This document shows positions 1 to 10,440 of a stretch of DNA of 64,000 nucleotides, piece after piece (the first letter of the stretch is position 1; every line of letters starts with the position of its first letter). The notes under the pieces were generated by a model. The model did no database searches. It saw only the letters and a list, made by a program, of their open reading frames with translations, and was not told the DNA's origin. This stretch comes from Owenia fusiformis (lineage: Eukaryota; Annelida; Polychaeta; Sabellida; Oweniidae). The stretch covers positions 7,381,375 to 7,445,374 of the forward strand of contig CAIIXF020000005.1 of the NCBI GenBank assembly GCA_903813345.2, given 5' to 3'. The position numbers and the translations under genes are program-made.

Positions 1-1079
1 TCATAAAACAACACACCAGAAAGGCCACCATTTTCTAAATGGTTGCTCACTAGCCAAGTTGTCATCAGAAGAAATAATATGCTTTTAAGTAGCCACCTCT
101 AAAATTTTTGAAAAATCTCACACGTACTTGTAAAATTACACACATAAAAATGGTGGCCATTTTTCAAAATGGCCATCTACTCCCCAAAGTTTTATTAGAC
201 AATGTGCCATGCTTAAAGTATTCACATATCAAATATGAGCAAAATCGCTCCACTACTTTTCGAGTTATAGTAAAATATGTTAAAATGGCGGCCATTTTTC
301 AAAATGGCCACCGTCTACCAAAAGTGTCATTAGAAATAGACAGTGTGCCATGCTTATAGTATTCACATACCAAATATGAACAAAATCACTCCACTACTTT
401 TCGAGTTATAGTAAAATACGTTAAAATGGTGGCCATTTTTCAAAATTTTTTTCAAAATGGCCGCCTTCTACCAAAAGTGTCATAGGACAGTGTGCCATGC
501 TTATAGTATTCACATACCAAATATAAACAAAATTGCTCCACTACTTTTCGAGTTATAGTAAAATACGTTAAAATGGTGGCCATTTTTCAAAATGGCGGCC
601 ATTTTTCAAAATGGCCGCCTTCTACCAAAAGTGTTTTTAGACAGTGTGCAATGCTTATAGTATTCACATACCAAATATGAACAAAATCGCTCCACTATTT
701 TTTGAGTTATAGGAAAAATCGTAAAATGACGAGTAAAGGCCGCCATTTTTCAAGATGGCTGCCATGTGCTTCTTTAATATCTACATTTGTAGCATTATTA
801 ATGTCCTTTATAATTCTTTTACATTTAAAACATATTGCTATTACAGTTTTACATATTACACCTAAATTACTGTAAAATCGGCACTAAAATGGCCGCCATT
901 TTGAAATGAGCGGCCATTTTGAAAATCGGCTATCGAGCAGAACTTCTACCCCCATAGGGTATATGTGTACAAAATATGAACAAAATTGGGCCAACGGTAT
1001 TTGAGTTATTGCCCGGACGGACGGACGGACGGAGGCGTTCCCTATATCCCTCCGAACTTCGTTCGATGGGATAATTATA
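1..1079. mobile_element. Repeat element with ~145 bp internal tandem and GGAC-rich end
   Basis: Between about 100 and 760 a unit of roughly 145 bp recurs. The phrase CCACTACTTTTCGAGTTATA recurs near 249, 392 and 538, and in diverged form near 692. Each unit carries AAAATGG(C/T)GGCCATTTTT palindromes. The element ends with a GGAC tetranucleotide run (1013-1034) followed by TATATCCCTCCGAACTTCG and GGGATAA. The same end structure occurs at 56640-56965, which suggests one mobile family. The right end lies only about 35 bp from the PMPCB splice donor at 1113. No transposase ORF is visible. The left end is cut by the window. Class unknown. Confidence 0.7.
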
Positions 1080-1113
1080 ATGCAATCTAATTACTTCATC
1101 CCTTGTCACATAC

Positions 1114-4100
1114 CTCAATTCTGGCCTCCAGCTCAGGCAGAGGAATCCTCCTACCATAGCAAAGCATCTGGCGTCCAATGTCCTCACAGATTGGTGTGGA
1201 GCCATCTAGCTGGAGCAGCATATTGGTCTTCAACAGGTTCTTGGCTCTCTGTACCTCAAACTCTGTGATGTTGGAGCAAAGTCTCATCCACTCTCCTTGC
1301 ACGTTGAACATCATGTCTTCAATAGTAGATCCTTCACTCACAAAGTACATGCCCCTGGAGGTACATACATATATTCTTCAGCCAATTATTGTATATTTAA
1401 TATGTATTTACAATGGCTTTTCAATTTAACAAGACAAATATATGATAAATGTTTGGTAGATTAGAACAAACTTTAAACATCATCACTATCTACCATAGAG
1501 TGACATCTCAAGTTCTTGTTATAGACAGTTCCTTATGAAAATATCAAATATGCCTACCATAGTCCAGTATCTTTATAACAGGTGTTAAATGACTGGAAGC
1601 TGACTGCTAGGTTCTGTTCTGCACAGTTAGCTGCTAAACGACTTGCAAGATTGGGACCTCCGCCATGAGATCTGTCCCAGCTGCCAATGAGTGTGTTGGC
1701 GACCATGAGGGCGATGTTGTCAGGGTTGGCCCAGCCAGCGCCCTCTACAGCTATTGCTACGTGGGCTAGAGGCATTGAGTCATCTCTTACTCTTATCTAA
1801 GATAAATAAAGAGGAAACAAATGTGAGATTTACACCAGGCTTATCACAGCAGCACCCTACATGTGAAGTCTAGTCAAAGTACCAATTCACCAAAATGTCC
1901 TTATGTTACTAAAAAGTCACCACCTTTTAGTGTAGTGGACCAACATGGTAAAAACTGATTTCTTAAAAAAAATGAAACAAAAGTAGAAGCTGAGAGTAAC
2001 AATGCGGGTTTTAATTTATCCAAAAATTGTAAATGGACAAAGGAGGCTGAACATTACTATTTAAATATTTTGAATAAATATTGGAAAATAAATGTCTACC
2101 TCACTTCCTGTGAATCTACAAGGCTGCATTGTTGGAATCTCATTCTCATAGGTGGCGCTCAAGTTGCCAAAATATTTTTGAGCGAGATTGCTTAGTTCTG
2201 CATGATCAACACCTGCAATGGAGAGTAACAGTCAGTAAGGTTCAAATTACAAAAGAATACACATAACATGTACAAATTACATTTATTCAAAGATTTGAGC
2301 AAACTAACGAGTTATCATTTGATATATTTCTTAATAATCCAAGAATTTTTATTGGATCTTGCACAACACATAAATGGAAGATACAAAGAAGGAATATAGT
2401 AATAAGGCAATAATCATGAAAAATTGACAGCTTTAACAAATGACCTCTTTTGAGTTACACATTTTGGCGAACAATGACTTGCAACCAAATCGTCAATAAT
2501 GATGGTTCAAAAATGGATCCTGGATATTTTGGTGATTTCACTAAGTTCATAAACTTGTACATCACACTTTCTCCAAGCACTTACTGTAGATTGGGTTAAT
2601 TTGGCGCCCGCTTTAATTTGGCGAATTTGGCGAAATTGAAAAATTCGCCAATATAAATCTTCGCCAAAATTTAGAATGAATCCCCGGGAATTATCTAGGG
2701 TATTTCGTCGAGTGTATTTAGGTCACTTCCGGTTTAGTTTTTTTCCAAAAATATGAAAAAAATGTCTCTCATAAATTGGCTCAGAACTGGTCAGTCACTT
2801 ATTAATACTCAGGGAAAAACTAGAAAGGAAAAGTGCAGTATAGTAGCAGCATCAATCGAGGTGCAAAATGTAAAGGATGATCTCACAAAAATGTACAAAC
2901 GTGGTGAATATTGCCAGTGGTCCTCAAAAGAAAAAATGAACATAAAATTCGCAAACAACACGTAAGTTAATTAAAATTTTTTTTGCATATCCGCCAAATT
3001 AAATAGCCGCCAATATGCCAAAAATGGCAAAATCGCCAAATTAAGTAGCCCCAAATTAACCCAATCTACAGTACCTCCAGCTGCAGCAAGCACTGTCCTG
3101 GGGCCTTTATAATGGTTCTGAATATACTCCTGGAGGTCTGTCCGACTGATAGATTGGATGTTTTCAGTGGGTCCAAGGATGGTACGACCAAGAGAGGTGC
3201 CTTGGAAAGCTGTGGCGTGTAAATGATCAAACACAACTTCTTGTAGGTTGGTCTCCACCTCCTGTAACACAGAATAACAATATGAAGTCTTGTAATAGCA
3301 ATATAAGTCTTGCATTTGTAATATAAAGTATTGTAACTGTATTACAAAGTCTCGCATATAATGTATAGTAACATTCTATACTCTTGCAACCGCAACATAT
3401 AGTCTTGCAACTGTAACTAAAGTATTGCTGCTGAATATGAAGTCTTGCGACTACAATTGATATATCATGGATTTGAATTCTTAATACTACAAGAAAGTCT
3501 AACAACAGTTAAACAAGGTCATATAAAATCTAAAAACAGTCATACAAGGTTTGTTAACAGTAATATAAATCTAATAACAGTCATAAATTCTGATTCTAAC
3601 AACAGCAATAACCTGTAAAGTGAAACACCTCTAAAAATGGAACACCTTTGTTAGTGGAACACTTTTCAGAGTCTCAAGACCAACTGACTTAATATTAAAT
3701 GAACCTCAATAAGTGGAACACCTCCCAATAGGAACAGTTTTTAGAGGTACCAAAGGTGTTTCAGTGAGACAGGTTTTACTGTATGTCTTTCAACAGCAAT
3801 ATGAAGTCTTTCAACAGCAATATCAAGTTTTACAATGGTACTATGATTCTAATTTTACAAAGTCCCTCCCTCTTTAAATTCACACAGCTACAGTGTCAAC
3901 CATTTTGAAGAGATTGAGAAAATCTGTGGTAGAATTTCATTAGAAACCATACTGTTAAACCAGCATAATCCTTCAGTCATGCAATACGTTAATGGATCAA
4001 GATGATTAGAAACTCCATCAGATTAAATATAGAGAAATTATGATTCATGTATTCTTAGAAGAACAGCTAACTCTTTTCTATTATTGATTAACACTATATA

Positions 4101-7100
4101 GACTTCAACAAGGATGTAAATAAAGATTTTCACCATGACCTGGATAAAACATTATTTTACCCATTCACAAAACCAAAATTGTTTGCAAAGTGTCATATAA
4201 ATCATTTTCTTGTTGAAAAGGAGTGTCTCAACAAATACTGGCCGTAAATCATTTGCAGTCAGTGGAGCACACTTAAGAATTCTTTGTCAACAGATTCAAA
4301 AAAATTTTGAATTGAATTGAATTACTGTAGATTGAAGATTGATAATTATAATATCATAATATCGTAATTACTTTACCTTAAAAACATCAATTCATAATCG
4401 TAATATTTAAACTTAAACAAATCAGTTCAAAAAAACATTACTGTTGTGTTTACAACTGAGGTTTGAATTATATTGATGAATTCATCTGCAAGGGATCCAC
4501 ATAAATACGAGAGCTCTTTAAACCAATATAAAACAACCACTAATGTAAAGGTATGGTATAGACATATTAGAATTGCGAAATATAACCAACCATGAGTCAT
4601 ACGACAACAGTAAACAGAATAAAATAGTTCACAGGAAACTATCTCATACAGAAAGATATTAGACCATTTCAATTCTTTAATTTTAACATATTTTGCACAT
4701 GTAACTTTACATGTACAAAGAACATGGGTAACAGTCTAGAAAAACACATAAAAGTGCAACTTGATCAAGGAGTGAAAGTAGAAGATCTGAAAAGAATTCC
4801 TGAAGACAAGAAACCTTTACTACAATGGGCCATCCGGACTAATAACACTAATGTTATAGAGACACTCTTGGAGTATGGAGTGATTTTGAACTGTGTCTGG
4901 AGCGATTCAAATGGGGACCTTACGACACCACTGATGTGTTGTATACAATTCAAACGTTGGGATATTTTACATCTGTTGATAAAATGTGGGGCAGATCCAA
5001 ACTTTACCACACATACAGACACCTCAGATGTCCTAAGTGATAACTTTAAAAATGAGGCTATAGAGAAGAAAGTAAAGATTTTTGAGACACCACTCAATGT
5101 GCTCATAAAGACAACAGATGCGCCATCTATGGTGATGGAGTTCATCAATACAGGAGCGAAAGTAAATACAAGAGAACAAGATATTGTGACACCACTGATG
5201 ACAGCAGTATTGTTAAATAAGAGTAACATTGTGTCTGCTCTGCTAAACAAAGGGGCAGATCCAAACCAGAAATCATACAATCCAAAAGTCTTAGGCCTGG
5301 ATATACCACTGAATGTTGCAATAAAGAACACTAAAGATCTGTCCATAATAGAAGAACTAATAGCTCATCGTGTAGATGTTAATGCAAAGGGATGGAATGA
5401 GGATTGTCCTTTAACTGTGGCTTTCAATCATAACAAGGACCTTATACCAATACTCATTCAACATGGAGCAGATCCTGAATCTACCGTTCAAAATGGGAAT
5501 ACACTTCTTCAAGCCTTGTTACACGCTGGTATTCAAAATAAAGACACTTATGACCTCATAAGAAGAGTAATAGAACTCGGCGCTATGGTGAATAATCCAG
5601 GGACTAGTGGAGAAACACCTTTAGCTGTTGCCATTGCCAAGAAAAATACCTGCATTATTGAGGTCTTATTGAAGAACAAAGCTGACCCTAACCAACTGAG
5701 TTACAATCCTAAATTTAGTACACAACAAACACCACTTGATACCATTATCAACATGGCAACAAAATGGAGTTATGATGAATTTGGAATCCTGAAGATTCTA
5801 CTAGCAAATGGTGCATCAGTTAACAGAGCAGGTCAAGGAGGAGACACACCTTTGATTAAAGCTCTGAAAAGAGAGAACACTGCTATTGTTGAAGAGTTAA
5901 TTAAACAAGGAGCAAATGTGAATGAAAATGATAGCAGTGGAACTGTACTCTTCCATGCTATTCAAAATAATGTACACATGGTACGGCCTTTGTTGAAATC
6001 TGGAGCAAATCCGAATCAGAAATCTGGGAGGGATACACCCCTAACTGCACTAATTAAGACAGCGTATCATTCTGATGTCACAACAGAGGTCCGTATGTAT
6101 GCTAAATATGTCATAGATTTGATTGAGTATGGGGCAGATGTTAACACACCAGATTCGTCAGGGTGCACACCTCTTATGCTTACGATCTACAACAAGAACT
6201 CAATATTGCGAAATGTCTTACTAGAGAGAGGTGCCGATCCAAACCTTGTTGGATATAACTCAAGGCTCCCTGGTAATGACACTCCTCTGAATGCTATATT
6301 ACGTGACATTGGCAACAATGATGCAGATGACATGGCAAGAACAATCATACAACATGGGGCAAACCCAAATGCAATAGATCCCAGAGGATACACTCCTTTA
6401 GATCTCGTCATTATATGGGGATTAAGAGCTTCTTCTAAACAAGGATACATCCGTGTAACTTTGTTGCTCATACAAGCTGGTGCTGACATCAATATGAAAT
6501 ATGGAGAGAACAAAGATATAACTGTACTGATGTTTCTAATATTGATGCATGAACAATATTCTCCAAATGAAGCAATTGAGTACTTAGTGGAACATGGAGC
6601 CGACGTGAATGAGGTTAGCAGCACAAGTAATGATGTCTACCAAGCAACATATACTACACCCCTTGATCTAGCCATGAAGAAAAACTACACAAAAATAGTT
6701 GAAATCTTGCTTCAGCATAAGGCTGGTGAACCCGCTTATTATCATGTCAATACATTGGCATATTTTACAAAGAGGTCAATCCGCAATGCCCTGGCTAAGA
6801 GTAAGGCTTTCAATGCTGGGAATGCAGGAGGGACATTACTGACTTATAGAGAAAAAATGGATTTACTTCCACTTCCAAGCGCACTCAAAAAAGAAATATG
6901 ACAGAGAAAATGATTAAATAATTGACTGGAAATGCATGCTATAAATATAATTCAATGTAAAACAGATTCGCTGCACTGCTTTTCCAGTTGAGCAATGATG
7001 TAAAATAACACACATAAAATGGCTGTCCTATATGGACACCCATAAAATGGAGATGAGCATTATTCAGAAAATAACCTGTGTTTTTGTCCGAAAATTGTTG

Positions 7101-10100
7101 TCGATTGGATGAATGGCTGAATTCATATTACAGGCTATTTGGTGATCCCAAAAAGTCCAAGCCAAAAACATAGTCATTTTGATAAGCTCTCTAAGATGAT
7201 TTTAATAATTCAATATTAAACTCAAATATTACCTGCATTTCTCTTAGAATCACACCTCTTTCTCTTTCTATCTCTTGTTCTCTAAGTGTACTGTTTTGTA
7301 AAATATCTGCTAATATGTCCATAGCTGGAAAATGATCACAGAAAATTAAGTCTGGGAATTTCACTGCAAGAAAGTCAATGTATTATTTGGTGACAGTATT
7401 TCATTATATACAGCACTCTCTTCTTTGTAATAGTAGTCAATGGACATTAAAAATGTAGTGAAATATCACTGCCTGTTTCAGGTAACCCTAACCACAAAAC
7501 AAAATGGAAATGACACTTTGAAATTCCTCATATAATAAAACAGTTAAGAGAGATGTGCATGAAATAAATGCATTCCTTTCGTCCAAACAAAAATCAACAA
7601 GGCATCAACATGTAAAATGTCACCATCTGTCATTTGTTACAAACCACCACTGACTGCCAACTGCCATCCACAGGTTACAGGAATTACAGGTGTCAAGTAC
7701 ACCAAACTTTGTCCAAACTCGTGGAACTAGACTCTTAATTTTGAACATTGAAAAAAAACTGTATCTCAGTTCAGAGAAATCGCCAGTATGATCAGTTCCC
7801 TACTCATGAGAGTTAAATATTTGGAAATGATCAAGCATAAAACAATAATTATACCTTTTGGCAGGTCTTGAGATAAGCATTTAGCGTAGTAAACAGTCTG
7901 CTCTCTGGATGTGTAGGCATTTAAATGTGCTCCCATGTTTTCTACTTCAAGTTCTAAGTCTGTTTGTGATCTTTTTGAAGTGCCCTACAAACAAAGAAGT
8001 AATGTGGTTTAAAAACATTAACATGTCATCCAGGGATTTCATTAGCAGCAGGCAACAGGCAATTTCCACTGGTTGTTTGCACAAAATCACCTGTTGTCTT
8101 TAGGGACTTTTCAACTTTTCCATGTTGAATTTATGAATTCCTGTTGTTTTCATTTATTTACCCTGTTGTGATAAATTCTAGTGAAACCCTTGTCATCTGT
8201 TTGTTATGTGCAAGTACTTATTTTACATCTTCTGGCAAAGAATATCAGGCAAAGATAGTAAACAATAGGTGGAGGTAACAATACCTTGAAAGCCATATGT
8301 TCCAGGAAATGGGCAACTCCATTATTTTGGGCATTTTCATAACGACTCCCTGTGTCAATCCATACTCCAACCTACAAAGCGAAGAAATATTGTCAATAAA
8401 TCCTCTTAAATAAACAAACAAGGAAATACATTTATTTTCAAGCTTTATGCAGTCTAATTAAACTGAAGACTTGCTAACACATGATTGTATAAACATTGAA
8501 AATCTTAAAGACCCTCCGACCCTGCCGTATATATAGATCTCAAAGTCATTGGGGTAAACTCCCTCTCAATTTTGACACCACCCTGAAACACCTTTATTCT
8601 ATAGGGAGAGTACATTATAGCTCATTGATCTTGATAAGGCATCTTTATCATAAGGTGTAAATCAATGTACATACCGTTGCAGTAGGTATTCCTGAGTCTT
8701 CTGAAGCAATCCTGACTCCATTCTCTAGTTTAGATGTTTTTGTTTCTGGCACATTTAGTAAGGTCTGTTCAAACGTTGCAGCTTGTGTTGAGCGCCATCT
8801 GTTTAAGCTTACTGTTGCAGCGGGAGCCTGAAAAAATAAAGAATATTAGACACATTTCCAAAATTAAATTAAAAGGACAATTGATGTGACCACGACTTCT
8901 TTGTCATTAAAGAGGGATGGGAACCATGTTTTTAACTGTTGTGGAAATCTTTACATCTATTGTTTTGCATTTCACATCCAACTGTTAATCCAATGAACCA
9001 TTTCAAATGAAACAAAAAGGATCAGGCCCGACATGGCAAGTGATTTTGGACAGCTGTATTTTTATTTTATCCATGGATAAGTCAGGTCTGATCCTTTCAT
9101 TCTGTAAGTCAACATAACTCTAATAAGGACTATAATAAATGCAATACTTTTTGCAGAGATTGAATTACTAGACTGAGATAGTGAAAATGTAAGTCTATCA
9201 AACTTGAAAAAAATAACTAGTTTGGATGTGTAACTAAATAGTTTTACCAAAACAAAATTGATGATGTTTTGATAATGTTGAACTGAAATAACTGCCAGAG
9301 GGCTGAAAAAGCTATTTCAGCATGGTAAAGGTCATTTTGACAAACAGGTGCTCCCTGGGTAATAAGAGTGTCAGTCTGGGTGGGGCGAGAATCAATAAGT
9401 CAATAGGTAGATGAAAAAATTTGGTTTACTATAGATTTTATTTCATTCTTTGCAATGTTTTGTCAATTTTCAACCGGAAGTTCAAAACTAGGTCAAATCT
9501 GGGAAGGTGGTACGCAAGAGACGTATTATGTCAGTCATTGCTAAAGCTCTGGGGCTTTTCCTCCTCTTAGGGAAGCCTGACACTCTTATTACCCAGGGAG
9601 CACCTGTGTTTTGACCATGACCATTGTGATCCTGGCGATGTAAATGATATATGGGAGCAGTACAACTGACTGAAGATCAAAGCAGAACTCTGTTATCTTA
9701 CTTCAAAAAAAACACATGGTTTTCCATTTCCTGTTTGATGTAAATTTCTGATAACTACCCCGAGACCTTAAATTCAAAGTTCTCATTAGAATTTTCGACT
9801 CTGACTGTAGGGAAGTTTCGAAGAACATTCATCAGGTCGATGCCTTCACTAATACCCAAACCTAAATATATACCCAAAACCTAAATCATATGTAGAGGTT
9901 ACATAGCGTAAATAAATGTGCCTGGATTGAACGTGTTTCAAGTATCACACCTTGTCACGGTAAATCAAGTTATCAAATAAAAATCTTTGAAAAAAAAATC
10001 ATGGAAATTTCGCAAGGTCACCAATCTATGGTAAAAATTTAAATATTTCGTAGGTGTTCTACTGAAACATTAACTTCAGGTGGTACCCTAATAAATAATA

Positions 10101-10199
10101 CATCCCTGGGAATACAGCAATACGATATATACGTACCCTCTGTGAAACTGAAAAGGTTTTAGTAAGAGTTGGTGCGATTCTCCAGATTTTGGCCGCCAT
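1114..10199 (-). CDS. PMPCB: Mitochondrial processing peptidase beta subunit (3' end outside window)
   Basis: This is the catalytic beta subunit of the matrix protease that removes presequences from imported mitochondrial proteins (M16 family). Coding exons, 5' to 3': 10137-10199, 8675-8827, 8285-8371, 7855-7984, 7233-7324, 3075-3261, 2100-2212, 1558-1796, 1114-1354. They join in phase to 435 codons. The final roughly 50 codons of the family are missing and must lie left of base 1. The start at 10199 gives a basic, Ser/Thr-rich, acid-free N terminus typical of a presequence; an in-frame ATG at 10259 is less likely. The zinc motif HFLEH is at residues 93-97, and the third ligand is Glu173, 76 residues after His97 as in the family. 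The conserved phrases [19 protein letters not shown] and SFQSFNT are present. The 3262-7232 intron contains an antisense intronless gene. The exon 3075-3261 donor lies on a MITE boundary. The gene is head-to-head with ASZ1. Confidence 0.97.
2582..3073. mobile_element. MITE inserted in a PMPCB splice donor (TA target duplication)
   Basis: The ends are inverted repeats: CTGTAGATTGGGTTAATTTG at 2584 and its complement ending at 3071, each flanked by TA (2582-2583 and 3072-3073). Inside are many 'TTTGGCG' and 'CGCCAAAT' segments. The right-hand TA supplies the T of the minus-strand GT donor for the exon at 3075-3261. The TA duplication suggests a Tc1/mariner-type or similar transposase. A 70-codon ORF at 2753-2965 has no recognisable domain and I do not call it a gene. 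Confidence 0.85.
3278..3860. repeat. Degenerate short tandem repeat in PMPCB intron
   Basis: Imperfect units of about 22-26 bp resemble CAATATGAAGTCTTGCAACAG and continue on both sides of a small MITE (about 3611-3781). The MITE therefore inserted into an existing array. The array begins less than 20 bp from the acceptor of the exon ending at 3261. Confidence 0.6.
3611..3781. mobile_element. Small MITE with CAGTAAAACCTG ends (copy 1)
   Basis: The right end is CAGGTTTTACTG followed by TA. The left end is a decayed ACCTGTAAAGTG. The interior contains several 'GGAACACCT' phrases. Relatives lie at 27908-28076, 54795-54885 and 55126-55204. CAGT ends with TA target duplications fit the pogo/Tc1-mariner group; this assignment is inferred. 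Confidence 0.6.
4724..6901 (+). CDS. Intronless ankyrin-repeat protein with SOCS-box-like C terminus (ASB-like), nested in PMPCB intron
   Basis: A single uninterrupted frame of 725 codons on the strand opposite PMPCB, entirely inside its 3262-7232 intron. I count about 17 ankyrin repeats (each with a TPLxxAI-type start and a GADPN or GADVN turn) over roughly residues 28-670. The C terminus has the layout of a SOCS box. Residues 677-686 ([10 protein letters not shown]) resemble an elongin-BC box but with Thr where Cys is expected, and are followed by RNAL. Residues 715-725 ([11 protein letters not shown]) resemble a Cul5 box. This suggests an ASB-type substrate receptor of a cullin-5 ubiquitin ligase; the function is inferred, not shown. 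The protein begins MGNS, which is only a weak myristoylation context because position 6 is Glu. Lack of introns suggests a retrocopy, but I see no poly-A tail or target duplication. Without the SOCS reading it is simply an ankyrin protein. Confidence 0.82.
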   Translation: MGNSLEKHIKVQLDQGVKVEDLKRIPEDKKPLLQWAIRTNNTNVIETLLEYGVILNCVWSDSNGDLTTPLMCCIQFKRWDILHLLIKCGADPNFTTHTDTSDVLSDNFKNEAIEKKVKIFETPLNVLIKTTDAPSMVMEFINTGAKVNTREQDIVTPLMTAVLLNKSNIVSALLNKGADPNQKSYNPKVLGLDIPLNVAIKNTKDLSIIEELIAHRVDVNAKGWNEDCPLTVAFNHNKDLIPILIQHGADPESTVQNGNTLLQALLHAGIQNKDTYDLIRRVIELGAMVNNPGTSGETPLAVAIAKKNTCIIEVLLKNKADPNQLSYNPKFSTQQTPLDTIINMATKWSYDEFGILKILLANGASVNRAGQGGDTPLIKALKRENTAIVEELIKQGANVNENDSSGTVLFHAIQNNVHMVRPLLKSGANPNQKSGRDTPLTALIKTAYHSDVTTEVRMYAKYVIDLIEYGADVNTPDSSGCTPLMLTIYNKNSILRNVLLERGADPNLVGYNSRLPGNDTPLNAILRDIGNNDADDMARTIIQHGANPNAIDPRGYTPLDLVIIWGLRASSKQGYIRVTLLLIQAGADINMKYGENKDITVLMFLILMHEQYSPNEAIEYLVEHGADVNEVSSTSNDVYQATYTTPLDLAMKKNYTKIVEILLQHKAGEPAYYHVNTLAYFTKRSIRNALAKSKAFNAGNAGGTLLTYREKMDLLPLPSALKKEI
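7600..7680 (-). repeat. Fragment of the 'TGACATTTTACATGTT' repeat family
   Basis: The phrase AACATGTAAAATGTCACCAT and following bases recur, in either orientation and with drift, at 51417-51515, 52970-53045, 53436-53512 and 61826-61930. Three of those copies adjoin GTTCGGCGTTCGG-like or GAACGCCGAA-like runs. It is a dispersed repeat fragment with no coding content. Confidence 0.5.
9342..9608. mobile_element. MITE with ~31 bp terminal inverted repeats
   Basis: The ends at 9344-9374 and 9577-9607 are perfect inverted repeats beginning ACAGGTGCTCCCTGGGTAAT. TTTTGAC stands on both sides (9335-9341 and 9609-9615), consistent with a 7 bp (or imperfect 8 bp) target duplication. It lies in PMPCB intron 1. 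The interior has no ORF. A 7-8 bp duplication would fit hAT-like elements, but the end sequence does not decide this. Confidence 0.75.
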
Positions 10200-10440
10200 A
10201 TTGCTTTTCGACTGCGCATACCGGTGTGCGCAGGGATGGATCAATTTGTCAAAATTCATGAAGCTTCAGTGTTTTTGATAACACCTTTATAATTTCAAAT
10301 AAATCTTACCTCGGTTGAAAAATATAAATATATATTTTATATATTGCCATTGAATACGTTAAGTGATTAGATTAGATTTACATTTTTGTCACAAATCACT
10401 AAATAGGTCAAACAGAATAATCAGTCCCTAAGAAATTTCA
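10200..10440. promoter_or_regulatory. Putative bidirectional promoter of PMPCB and ASZ1
   Basis: The two start codons face away from each other with 241 bp between them. A dyad CTGCGCA-N8-TGCGCAG lies at 10212-10233 and contains two NRF-1-like GCGCA half-sites. On the minus strand, CAATATGGCGGC (10192-10203) spans the PMPCB start codon and matches the YY1 consensus CAAnATGGCGGC. The ASZ1-proximal side is AT-rich (TATATATTTTATATA around 10330). Transcription starts and factor binding are inferred. Confidence 0.6.

Noticed and set aside
930-1205. Last PMPCB exon just left of 1114
   Set aside because: The frame there lacks the expected C-terminal phrases and runs into the repeat element; the exon must lie outside the window.
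2753-2965. 70-codon ORF inside the PMPCB-donor MITE
   Set aside because: Too short, no domain, and it lies within a non-autonomous element.
10059-10259. Longer PMPCB start at 10259
   Set aside because: The extra 20 residues include acidic and His residues atypical of a presequence, while the ATG at 10199 gives a good one and lies in a YY1-type start context.
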